Below, in pieces: positions 22,953 to 29,654 of a DNA stretch of 29,654 bases. This DNA comes from CADCWK01 sp964244115 (GTDB taxonomy: Bacteria > Chloroflexota > Chloroflexia > Thermomicrobiales > UBA6265). Position numbers and translations under genes: made by a program. Location: positions 1 through 29,654 of the forward strand of contig CAXTHM010000051.1 in the NCBI GenBank assembly GCA_964244115.1. The letters are read 5' to 3'. Numbering within the stretch: the first letter of the stretch is position 1; every line of letters begins with the position of its first letter. The notes below the pieces were generated by a model. The model searched no databases, was not told where the DNA came from, and saw only the letters and a list, made by a program, of their open reading frames with translations.

Positions 22953-24002
22953 TCAGAGCAGGGCCAGGGCGACCCCGAGCAGTCCGGAGATCATCCCGAC
23001 CATCCAGAACCGCATCGCCACCTGGGTCTCGGACCAGCCGATCACCTCGAAGTGGTGGTGGAGCGGCGTGATCTTGAACAGCCGCTTGCCCTTGGTGATC
23101 TTGAAATAGGCGACCTGGAGGATGACCGAGACGGCCTCGCAGACGAAGACGAAGCCGACGATCGGCAGCAGCAGCCACTGCCCGGTCATGAACGCCGCCG
23201 TCGCCAGCGCCGCCCCGAGGGCCAGCGACCCGACATCGCCCATGAACACCTGCGCCGGGAAGGCGTTGAACCAGAGGAACCCCATCAGCGCGCCGACGAT
23301 GATGAAGCAGAAGGCGACGACACCGACCTGCCCCTGGACGAAGGCGATGATGCCATAGGCGCAGAAGGCGACGGCAGCGGTTCCGGCGGCGAGGGTGTCG
23401 AGGCCGTCGGTGAGATTGACGGCATTGGCGAACCCGATGATCGCGACCGTCGCGACCGGGACGTAGAGCCAGCCGATGCCGAACTGCCCGAGGAACGGCA
23501 CGTAGATATCATGCAGACCGAGTCCGTACGGGTCGGGCAGGTGGAGGATCAGCGCCGCGACGAGTCCGAACAGGACCAGCCACAGCATCTTCATCCGGGC
23601 CGTCATGCCGCCTTTCGCCGAGCCGACGAAGCTCTGCCGGTCGTCCAGCGCCCCGAGGATCGCGGCCGCGACGAGGACGCCGATCGGGAGCAGCATCGAG
23701 AGCCGGCCGACGACGTTGAAGACACCGGTCAGGATCAGGATCGGAACGATGAAGATGATCCCGCCCATCGTCGGGGTGCCGGTCTTGACCAGATGCGTGG
23801 TCGGCCCGTCGGCGCGGACCTGCTTGCCGAACCCCCGCTGCCGCAGGGAGTTCAGGATCGGCCGGCCGAGCAGCAGCGTCAGGACGAAGGCCAGCCCGGA
23901 CAACCCCAGCGAGGCGGCCATGTTGTTGCCGGCGTCGGTCGGCAGGAAGGTCACGGTGGCGGGGATGATCGAGCCGAGGGGAACGGGGAAGGCGGTTGTC
24001 AT
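22953..24002 (-). CDS. mraY: Phospho-N-acetylmuramoyl-pentapeptide transferase
   Basis: This integral membrane enzyme transfers phospho-MurNAc-pentapeptide to undecaprenyl phosphate, giving lipid I. It is 349 aa with about ten transmembrane helices. Conserved blocks are TPTMGG (76-81), the Asp pair LDD at 119-121, NAVNLTDGLD at 193-202, NAFPAQVFMGD at 246-256 and PLHHHFE at 313-319. The start overlaps the murF stop by 4 bp (ATGA), so the two are translationally coupled. The N-terminal 30 residues are longer than in many relatives. Confidence 0.98.
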   Translation of the reverse strand: MTTAFPVPLGSIIPATVTFLPTDAGNNMAASLGLSGLAFVLTLLLGRPILNSLRQRGFGKQVRADGPTTHLVKTGTPTMGGIIFIVPILILTGVFNVVGRLSMLLPIGVLVAAAILGALDDRQSFVGSAKGGMTARMKMLWLVLFGLVAALILHLPDPYGLGLHDIYVPFLGQFGIGWLYVPVATVAIIGFANAVNLTDGLDTLAAGTAAVAFCAYGIIAFVQGQVGVVAFCFIIVGALMGFLWFNAFPAQVFMGDVGSLALGAALATAAFMTGQWLLLPIVGFVFVCEAVSVILQVAYFKITKGKRLFKITPLHHHFEVIGWSETQVAMRFWMVGMISGLLGVALALL

Positions 24003-25447
24003 GCGCCCGGCTCCAGCTCGTCGTCCGGGCCGGGCGTCGGCCGGGTGATCGCGCTGACGATGTCCTCCATCTTCAGTCCCCGCGATCCCTTGAGCAGCAC
24101 GACGTCACCCTCGCGAAGCTCACCCTCCAGGTAGGCGATCAGGTCGTGCTTGCCGATCTCGTCGAACGAGCGGACGGCGATCGGTGGCCCGTTCGGGGCC
24201 GTCGCCGTCGCCGTGGCCTCCTCGGCGATGATCCGGGCCAGAGCACCGTAGGTCACGACCAGGTCGGCGACCTCGGCCACCCGGCGCCCGACCACGCGAT
24301 GCTCCTCGTCGGCGAGTTCGCCGAGTTCCCGCATGTCGCCTAGGACGGCGATCGTCCGCGTCGCGCGGAGTTCGGAGAGCAGACCGAGCGCCGAGAGCAC
24401 GGAGGGCGGCGAGGCGTTGTAGGTGTCGTCGATCACCTGGGAGCCGTTCGGCCCGGCCATGATCAGCAGGCGGACCTGGACGTCCTGGTTGTCGAAACCT
24501 GGCAGCATCTCGGAGAAGTGCAGACCCAGTCCATGCCCGACCGCGAACGCCGCCAGCGCGAGTTGCACGGCGTGTCCGCCGATCAGCGGGACCCGGATCT
24601 GGTACCGATCCCCGTCGAGGTGGAGCCGGAAGCGGGTGCCCTTGAGTCCCTCGGTCCTGACCTCGTCGGCCCAGACGTCGTTGTCGCTGCCGAGCCCGTA
24701 GGTGATCACCCGGGCCGGCGTCTGGCTCGCCATCGCCCGGACGCGGGGGTCATCCCCGTTCAGGACGGCGACTCCGTCCTCACGCAGCGACGTGACGAGT
24801 TCGGCCTTGGTCTGGGCGATCGCCTCGATCGTCCCCATCCGTTCGAGGTGGACCGGGTAGACATTGGTGACGACCGCGACCTTCGGCCGGGCGATGCCGG
24901 CCAGCAGCGCCAGTTCCCCGTGCGCGTAAGCGCCGCCCATCTCCAGGACGGCGACTTCGTCCTGCGGGCTGACCTCCAGCAGGGAGAGCGGCAGGCCGAT
25001 CTCGTTGTTGAGATTGCCGGGGCTGCGGTACGTCCGGAAGCGACCGCTGAGGACCGCCGCGACGACCTCCTTGGTGCTGGTCTTGCCGATGCTGCCGGTG
25101 ATCCCGACCACGGTCAGGCCGTCGCCCCGCGCCCGCCGGACGGACGCGGCGAGCCGCTGGAGCGCCGCGACGGTGTCCTCGACGACCAGCAGCGGGAACG
25201 TCTTCGGCCGACCTTCGGCGTTGGCCCAGTCCCGCGCCACGATCGCCGCCACGGCGCCACGCTGCCGGGCGGTCTCGACGAAGGCATGGCCGTCGTGGAC
25301 CTCGCCCCGGATCGCGATGAAGACATCGCCGTCACCGACGGCTCGCGAGTCGCGCTCGATCGTCGTCACCCGCCGGTCGGGGAGCAGCTCGCCGCGCAAC
25401 TCCGCACCGAGCCCGGCGACGAGGTCCCGCACCATCATCGGCGTCAC
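23999..25447 (-). CDS. murF: UDP-N-acetylmuramoyl-tripeptide--D-alanyl-D-alanine ligase
   Basis: This enzyme adds D-Ala-D-Ala, the product of Ddl, to the UDP-MurNAc tripeptide. It is 482 aa. The N-terminal uridine-binding part contains ERDSRAVGDGDVFIAIRG. The ATP loop GITGSIGKTSTK is at 115-126. The central domain has YRSPGNLNNEIGLPLSLL and AVVTNVYPVHLERMGT. The C-terminal domain has VIDDTYNASPPSVLSAL and LGDMRELGE. The GTG start overlaps the rsmH stop by 4 bp and has a full AGGAGG 6 nt upstream. murE, which provides its substrate, is not in this cluster. Confidence 0.97.
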   Translation of the reverse strand: MTPMMVRDLVAGLGAELRGELLPDRRVTTIERDSRAVGDGDVFIAIRGEVHDGHAFVETARQRGAVAAIVARDWANAEGRPKTFPLLVVEDTVAALQRLAASVRRARGDGLTVVGITGSIGKTSTKEVVAAVLSGRFRTYRSPGNLNNEIGLPLSLLEVSPQDEVAVLEMGGAYAHGELALLAGIARPKVAVVTNVYPVHLERMGTIEAIAQTKAELVTSLREDGVAVLNGDDPRVRAMASQTPARVITYGLGSDNDVWADEVRTEGLKGTRFRLHLDGDRYQIRVPLIGGHAVQLALAAFAVGHGLGLHFSEMLPGFDNQDVQVRLLIMAGPNGSQVIDDTYNASPPSVLSALGLLSELRATRTIAVLGDMRELGELADEEHRVVGRRVAEVADLVVTYGALARIIAEEATATATAPNGPPIAVRSFDEIGKHDLIAYLEGELREGDVVLLKGSRGLKMEDIVSAITRPTPGPDDELEPGA

Positions 25448-26571
25448 CGCTCGCCTCCTGCTGTCGCATCCATCGAATGATCCTGTCGGTCGTGTCGCCG
25501 ATCCCGTCCCGGAGCCGGCTCGCCATCCGCCGTCAGCCGCTCGGCGATCCGCAGGATGGCACTCCGGCTCCGGGGGTTGCTGGCCGTCTCGTCGGGGGCG
25601 GCCTTGATCGAGCCGCCCAGCTTCCGGAGCGACGGGACTGTACCGCAGACGCAGATCGGCTGATGCGGCGGACAGACGCAGGTGGCAGCCGCGTCGGCGA
25701 TGAATCGCTTGACGATCCGGTCCTCCAGGGAGTGGAAGCTGATCACGGCCAGCCGCCCGCCGGGCGCCAGCAGGGCGACCGCGGCGGCCAATCCCTCCGG
25801 GAGGGCGTCGAGCTCGCCGTTGACCGCGATCCGGAGCGCCTGGAAGGTCCTGGTCGCCGGGTGCGTCTCGCCGCGCCGACCGCCGACCGCCCGCTGAACC
25901 ACGGCGGCGAGGTCGGCCGTGGTCCGGATCGGCTCGAGGGACCGGCGCGCGACGATCGCCGCCGCGATCCGCCGGGAGCGGTGCTCCTCCCCCAGCCGGT
26001 AGATCACGTCGGCCAGTTCCGTCTCGGCCAGGGTGTTGACGAGGTCGGCGGCCGGGACGCCGGTGGTCGGGTCGAACCGCATGTCGAGGGGGCCGTCGAG
26101 CCGGAAGGCGAACCCCCGGTCGGCGGTGTCGAGCTGGAAGGAGGACAGCCCGAGGTCGAGCAGGACGCCGTCGACCCGAGTGACGCCGATGCCGGACAGC
26201 AGCGTGTCCAGATTGCGGAAGTTGCCGTGGACGAGCCGGAGGCGATCACCGGAGCCCTTCTCGGCGGCATCGAGCTCGGCTCGGAGCGCGTCGCCCCGGG
26301 CGATCGCTGCCGGGTCGGCATCGACGCCGATGACCTGACCCGTCGGAGCCGAGGCCGCGAGCAGGGCGCGGCTGTGTCCCCCGCCGCCGAAGGTGCCATC
26401 GACGTAGACGCCGTCGGGGCGTGGCAGGAGCGCCTCGACCGAGCGCCCGAGCAGAACGGGCACATGGCCGCCCTCCGCACGATGGATCGCACGGGGTGGT
26501 CGGCGCCTGTCGGGTGTAGCGATCACGCCGGACGCTACGTCGGCGGCCGCGGGGGGTCTGTTCCGTGACAT
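25444..26571 (-). CDS. rsmH: 16S rRNA (cytosine(1402)-N(4))-methyltransferase
   Basis: This SAM-dependent enzyme methylates C1402 of 16S rRNA and usually heads the dcw cluster. It is 375 aa from the chosen ATG. HVPVLL (36-41) begins the conserved part. The SAM site DGTFGGGGHS is at 58-67, and later blocks are VDGVLLDLGLSSFQLD, TRTFQALRIAVNGEL and RLAVISFHSLEDRIVKRF. The C-terminal CVCPPHQPICVCGTVP has four cysteines, and a charged tail follows. ATGs at 26583 and 26571 and a GTG at 26525 are all possible starts; none has a good ribosome site, so the first 30 residues are uncertain. mraZ, ftsL and ftsI are absent around it. It is divergent from the small SOS-type gene. Confidence 0.95.
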   Translation of the reverse strand: MSRNRPPAAADVASGVIATPDRRRPPRAIHRAEGGHVPVLLGRSVEALLPRPDGVYVDGTFGGGGHSRALLAASAPTGQVIGVDADPAAIARGDALRAELDAAEKGSGDRLRLVHGNFRNLDTLLSGIGVTRVDGVLLDLGLSSFQLDTADRGFAFRLDGPLDMRFDPTTGVPAADLVNTLAETELADVIYRLGEEHRSRRIAAAIVARRSLEPIRTTADLAAVVQRAVGGRRGETHPATRTFQALRIAVNGELDALPEGLAAAVALLAPGGRLAVISFHSLEDRIVKRFIADAAATCVCPPHQPICVCGTVPSLRKLGGSIKAAPDETASNPRSRSAILRIAERLTADGEPAPGRDRRHDRQDHSMDATAGGER

Positions 26572-26719
26572 GCCGGCAAGCATACCGGACACCCACCGAT
26601 GGTGGCTTCTCTGGTCCCGACCACTACCCGACCTGCTATTGACTCGGTGGCACGGTGATTGAATGTACGTACACCAATCCGGCGGATCGCTCGCCGGAGG
26701 GGTTGCCAGAACGGGGTTG

Positions 26720-26733
26720 CGAACGTACGATCT
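26720..26733. promoter_or_regulatory. Second LexA-box-like site
   Basis: CGAACGTACGATCT matches CGAAC-RNRY-GTTC with one change (GATC for GTTC). It is 39 bp from the better box at 26759, in the region between rsmH and the small gene, so it could act on either side. Confidence 0.4.
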
Positions 26734-26751
26734 AAATACCCCCGAAATCGC

Positions 26752-26780
26752 TTGCATGCGAACACATGTTCTGGTAGACT
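26752..26780 (+). promoter_or_regulatory. Sigma-70-type promoter with LexA/SOS box in the spacer
   Basis: TTGCAT (26752-26757), a 17-bp spacer and TAGACT (26775-26780) form a good housekeeping promoter. The spacer and -10 edge hold CGAACACATGTTCT (26759-26772), which fits the Gram-positive-type LexA box CGAAC-RNRY-GTTYC at all but the last base. A bound repressor would block RNA polymerase. The gene starts about 90 nt downstream of the predicted transcription start. Confidence 0.75.
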
Positions 26781-26875
26781 CCACCCATCGCCAGTGAGCG
26801 TTGCCAGCAGGCACAAGCGGCCCGACCAGCACCCGGGAAAGGGTGTCACGGTCAGCCCAGAACAGGGAGTCACAC

Positions 26876-27157
26876 ATGTTCCTTGGTTGGTATGACGCGG
26901 ACAAGAAGTACCCGACCGCCCGCAAGCTGACCGACGCCGTCGGCCGCTTCCAGGACAAGTTCGGGGTCGCCCCGCTGACCTGCCTCGCCAGCGTCGAGGA
27001 CGCCGCCCTCCTGCTCAAGGAGCCGGCCGTCATCAAGCTCGGCATCTCGGTCGTCGGAGCGTCCTACGTCCCTCGCCACACGTTCTACGTCGGCGATGAG
27101 GATGTCGTGGTCGATGAGGTCGTCACCGAGCCGGTCCGCATCGCCGCCGCGGCCTGA
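26876..27157 (+). CDS. Small conserved-looking protein, probable SOS-regulated gene
   Basis: This 93-aa soluble protein starts MFLGWYDADKKYPTARK. The start ATG has AGGGAG 6 nt upstream; the longer frame from 26801 adds a non-protein-like leader. Visible parts are a helix TARKLTDAVGRFQDKF, a segment APLTCLASVEDAALL with one Cys, and a strand-rich end (ISVVGASYVPRHTFYVGDED, then VVVDEVV). There are no membrane spans, and I do not recognise the family with certainty. The promoter carries a LexA-type box and a strong terminator follows the stop directly, so it is a single, tightly regulated transcription unit. A DNA-damage role is inferred from regulation alone. Confidence 0.8.
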   Translation: MFLGWYDADKKYPTARKLTDAVGRFQDKFGVAPLTCLASVEDAALLLKEPAVIKLGISVVGASYVPRHTFYVGDEDVVVDEVVTEPVRIAAAA

Positions 27158-27158
27158 T

Positions 27159-27200
27159 CCGAACCCGACGATCGACCGTGCCGGCGATCGTCGGGTTCGG
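27159..27200 (+). terminator. Terminator hairpin of the small SOS-type gene
   Basis: A perfect 16-bp stem (CCGAACCCGACGATCG at 27159-27174 and its complement at 27185-27200) with a 10-nt loop begins 1 nt after the stop codon. There is no T-run, but the stem is very strong. Confidence 0.8.
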
Positions 27201-27263
27201 CTCCCTGGTCGGGTCGCCGTCGCCCCGGGTCGCCGACCCGTCAGGCGTCGGCCACGACCTGTC

Positions 27264-27427
27264 ATACGGAATCCGGGTAAATGGTTGGTGGACCCGTGGC
27301 CCCTCGCTGGCGGAGCAGACCGCTCCCCCGACCGGGGTGAATCTGCTCGCTCACCCGCTGACGCGGCGCTCGCTGCGCTGCGGCTTACAGGTGCCCAGAG
27401 AGGGGAGCCTTTACCCGGATTCGGGAT
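27264..27427 (+). mobile_element. MITE-like element with family A core (copy A4)
   Basis: This 164-bp element has ends ATACGGAATCCGGGTAAA (27264-27281) and TTTACCCGGATTCGGGAT (27410-27427), inverted repeats matching at 15 of 18 positions. The interior is the family A core, in opposite orientation to the copy at 11930. There is no coding capacity. Its right end touches the stop codon of the carboxylase gene. Confidence 0.7.
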
Positions 27428-29226
27428 CAGGCGTCGGCCACGACCGACAGCAGTGGTGTCCCGACCTTGACCGCGTCGCCAACGGCGACATGGACGGCGT
27501 CGACCCGGCCGCCGGTCGCGACCGTGACCTCGTTCTCCATCTTCATGGCCGAGATCACGACCGCGACCTCTCCCGCCGTCACGACCTGCCCCACCGAGAC
27601 CGCCACGCGGATCACGGTGCCCTGGATCGTGCTGATCAGGTCCGGTCCGCTCGCCGGGGATGCCGATGTCCCGCCACCACGCCGCGACGAGGTGCGCCTG
27701 GTGCCGCCAGATCGGCTCGGCTGGCGCTCACCCGACGTCGCGGCGGACGATCCCCGCACCGCGACGGTCAGCCGCCGGCCGTCGACCTCGACGAGCACGG
27801 TCTCGACGGAGTCGCCTCCATTGCCGGCGACCGGCTCCGACGCGGCGGAAACGAGTCCGTCGACGAGTCCCGGGTGCTCCGGCAGATAGGCCGTCGTGGC
27901 GCGGCCCGACCGGAAGTCCGGCTCGCCCATGATCCGGCGCTGGAGCGGGATCGTGGTCGTGATGCCGCTGAGCTCGAAGCCGTCGAGCGCGACGGCCATC
28001 CGGTCGACCGCCTCGGCCCGGTCCCGGCCCCAGACGATCAGCTTGGCGACCATCGAGTCGTAGTCCGGCAGGATCTCCATCCCCGGCTCGGCGGCGGAAT
28101 CCACCCGGACGCCGAACCCACCCGGCTCGACGTACCGGCCGATCGTCCCCGGTGCCGGCGCGAAATCCCGGCCGGGATCTTCGGCGTTGACCCGGCACTC
28201 GATCGCGTGACCCCGCAACGCGGCGTCGGCGGCGGTGAACGAGAGCGGCTGCCCGGCCGCGACCAGCAGTTGCTCGCGGACGAGGTCGATGCCGGTGACG
28301 AGTTCGGTCACCGGATGCTCGACCTGAATCCGGGTGTTCATCTCCAGGAACGAGAACTCCCCGGTCTCATCCAGCAGGAACTCGACGGTCCCGGCCCCGA
28401 CGTAGCCGGCGTGCCGGGCCAGCGAGACGGCCGCCGCCCCCATCGCCTCCCGGATCGCGGGCGTCACGGCAGGAGACGGCGACTCCTCGATCAGCTTCTG
28501 GTGCCGCCGCTGGACGGAGCAGTCCCGCTCGCCGAGGCTGACGACGGTGCCGTGCCGGTCGGCGAAGACCTGGATCTCGACGTGGCGGGGCCGGGCGATG
28601 TAGCGCTCCAGGTAGACGGTCGGGTTGTTGAAGAACCGGGCAGCCTCCGTCGAACTGCCGACCCAGGCCGCCTCGATCTCGTCAGGACCGTGTGCGACCC
28701 GGAACCCGCGCCCACCGCCCCCGCCGGACGCCTTCACCGCCACGGGATAGCCACTGGCATCGGCCCATGCCCGGGCGGCTTCAGCGGAGTCGACCGGACC
28801 GTCCGACCCCGCCACGATCGGGACGCCGGCCGCCTTCGCGATCTCGCGGGCGGCAACCTTGTCCCCCATCGCGGCGATGGCGGCGGGTGATGGGCCGACG
28901 AACGTCAGCCCAGCGGCGGCGCAGGCTTCGGCGAACGCGGCGTTCTCGGCGAGGAAGCCGTAGCCGGGATGGACCGCGTCGGCACCGCTCCGCCGCGCGA
29001 TCGCGATGATCCCATCGACATCGAGGTACGGCACGACCGGCCCTCCAGCCCGGGCCGGCGGCAGCCGGTAGGCATCGGTCGCCATCCGGACGTGGCGGGC
29101 CCGCTCCTCCCCCGGGCCGTAGATCGCGACGGTCGCGATCCCGAGTTCGCGGGCCGCCCGGATGACCCGGACGGCGATCTCGCCCCGGTTGGCGATCAGG
29201 AGCCGCGTCACGCTGCCAGTTCCCAT
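27427..29226 (-). CDS. Acyl-CoA carboxylase alpha subunit: biotin carboxylase plus biotin carrier domain
   Basis: This 599-aa cytoplasmic enzyme subunit uses ATP and bicarbonate to carboxylate its own biotin, for transfer to acetyl-, propionyl- or another acyl-CoA by a separate beta subunit. The biotin carboxylase domain (about 7-450) opens LLIANRGEIAVRVIRAARELG. It has the ATP-grasp loop KASGGGGGRG from Lys165, SVQRRHQKLIEE, and EMNTRIQVEHPVTE. A short domain and a Ser/Arg/Gly-rich linker follow. The biotinyl domain covers the last 75 residues, with AMKMEN and biotin-accepting Lys562. The chosen ATG has GGAG 5 nt upstream; the longer frame from 29310 is less likely. The carboxyltransferase gene is not in the window, so the acyl-CoA substrate is open. 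A repeat element follows the stop directly. Confidence 0.95.
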   Translation of the reverse strand: MGTGSVTRLLIANRGEIAVRVIRAARELGIATVAIYGPGEERARHVRMATDAYRLPPARAGGPVVPYLDVDGIIAIARRSGADAVHPGYGFLAENAAFAEACAAAGLTFVGPSPAAIAAMGDKVAAREIAKAAGVPIVAGSDGPVDSAEAARAWADASGYPVAVKASGGGGGRGFRVAHGPDEIEAAWVGSSTEAARFFNNPTVYLERYIARPRHVEIQVFADRHGTVVSLGERDCSVQRRHQKLIEESPSPAVTPAIREAMGAAAVSLARHAGYVGAGTVEFLLDETGEFSFLEMNTRIQVEHPVTELVTGIDLVREQLLVAAGQPLSFTAADAALRGHAIECRVNAEDPGRDFAPAPGTIGRYVEPGGFGVRVDSAAEPGMEILPDYDSMVAKLIVWGRDRAEAVDRMAVALDGFELSGITTTIPLQRRIMGEPDFRSGRATTAYLPEHPGLVDGLVSAASEPVAGNGGDSVETVLVEVDGRRLTVAVRGSSAATSGERQPSRSGGTRRTSSRRGGGTSASPASGPDLISTIQGTVIRVAVSVGQVVTAGEVAVVISAMKMENEVTVATGGRVDAVHVAVGDAVKVGTPLLSVVADA

Positions 29227-29523
29227 CTCGTCTCCGACTTCTCCTGAAGCTCCGCCGACCTGCGGCGGGCCGAACGGGCCGGATCGGGCCCCCGCTAGGC
29301 CGTGACCCACCGTGCGGGTATCATGCGTCCGAAGACCGCTTGCGTGACCAATGCGTCCGGAATCACACGGGCAGATCGCGCCTGGTCACCCGTCGGGGCC
29401 GGTCATGCGTCCCATCCCGCTCCCAACCGCCGACGATCCAGGGCATACCAGCCGGGCACCACGCCCGAGCCGTCCACTCCGCCCGTCCCGGTCGTGCGAT
29501 CCGCATCCCCAGAGGCTTCCGCC

Positions 29524-29654
29524 ATGAGCATCCACCGTCGCTCCGGACAGACCCGCCGCGGCGCCCGCCCATCGCGGTCACCGCGACCCCGCGGCCAGCG
29601 CACCACGGGAAACAGCCAGCAGATGCTGGTCGGCGACAGTCTGACGATCCCCGG
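29524..29654 (+). CDS. Partial gene at window edge, basic N-terminus
   Basis: An ATG with AGAGG about 9 nt upstream opens a frame that runs off the window (43 codons seen). The first 33 residues are strongly basic and low in hydrophobics (RRSGQTRRGARPSRSPRPRG). Then comes QQMLVGDSLTIP, which looks like the start of a folded domain. Such a layout is seen at the start of some translation initiation factor IF-2 proteins, but too little is visible to assign it. GTG 29494 is an alternative start. The 297 bp between this gene and the carboxylase start hold nothing I can name. Confidence 0.45.
   Translation, partial: MSIHRRSGQTRRGARPSRSPRPRGQRTTGNSQQMLVGDSLTIP

Noticed and set aside
28768..28787. 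GCCCGGGCGGCTTCAGCG inside the carboxylase gene, similar to a family B hairpin
   Set aside because: It lacks the closing CGCCCGG arm and encodes normal conserved carboxylase residues, so it is a coincidence.
1..29654. CRISPR array, tRNA or rRNA genes
   Set aside because: The repeats are few, dispersed and unevenly spaced, and no cloverleaf or rRNA-like stretch was recognised on reading both strands.

Overview
The window is GC-rich bacterial chromosomal DNA. Its gene content points to Chloroflexota, probably class Thermomicrobia: a rearranged peptidoglycan/division (dcw) cluster with FtsZ, a TPTPT-rich extracytoplasmic linker, DUF2851 and DUF5872 family proteins, a fused biotin-dependent carboxylase subunit, and abundant small interspersed palindromic repeats. 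That placement is inferred from protein style and gene order; there is no rRNA here to confirm it.

Layout. At 264-2382 are a DHA2-type drug exporter and thioredoxin (both minus), followed by a group 1 glycosyltransferase (plus, 2450-3589). At 3928-10087 is the most unusual part. Two minus-strand genes encode a MotA/ZorA-like long coiled-coil membrane protein and a MotB/ZorB-like single-span protein with an intramembrane Asp. A divergent gene encodes a protein-kinase-like protein of the TerY-associated type with a proline-rich linker and a long C-terminal helical repeat region. I propose that these three form a stator-plus-kinase module that I cannot match to a named system. At 10464-11602 are a damaged receiver-domain gene and two small unknown genes. 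At 11930-12264 two short elements with terminal inverted repeats lie head to tail. At 12424-14460 are a DUF2851 protein and a DUF5872 protein.

From 14811 to 26571 on the minus strand lies the dcw region, read as rsmH, murF, mraY, murD, a murC-murB fusion, ddl (broken by a 10-N assembly gap), ftsZ and nrdR. The supply of UDP-MurNAc-pentapeptide and lipid I and the FtsZ ring are encoded together. However, mraZ, ftsL, ftsI, murE, ftsW, murG, ftsQ and ftsA are absent from their usual places. ftsZ has a terminator with a T-run behind it and appears to have its own promoter and structured leader.

At 26720-27200 a small gene of unknown function lies behind a near-consensus promoter whose spacer holds a LexA/SOS-box-like palindrome, so it is probably DNA-damage inducible. 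At 27427-29226 (minus) is an acyl-CoA carboxylase alpha subunit (biotin carboxylase plus biotin carrier domain), with a short inverted-repeat element directly at its stop codon. The window ends inside a plus-strand gene with a very basic N-terminus.

Two repeat families recur between genes. Family A has a core of about 110 bp at four loci, in two cases inside ATACGGAATCCGGGT-ended elements. Family B has a CCGGGCG-GCTTCAG-CGCCCGG hairpin, which sits just downstream of minus-strand dcw genes. No tRNA, rRNA or CRISPR array was seen.
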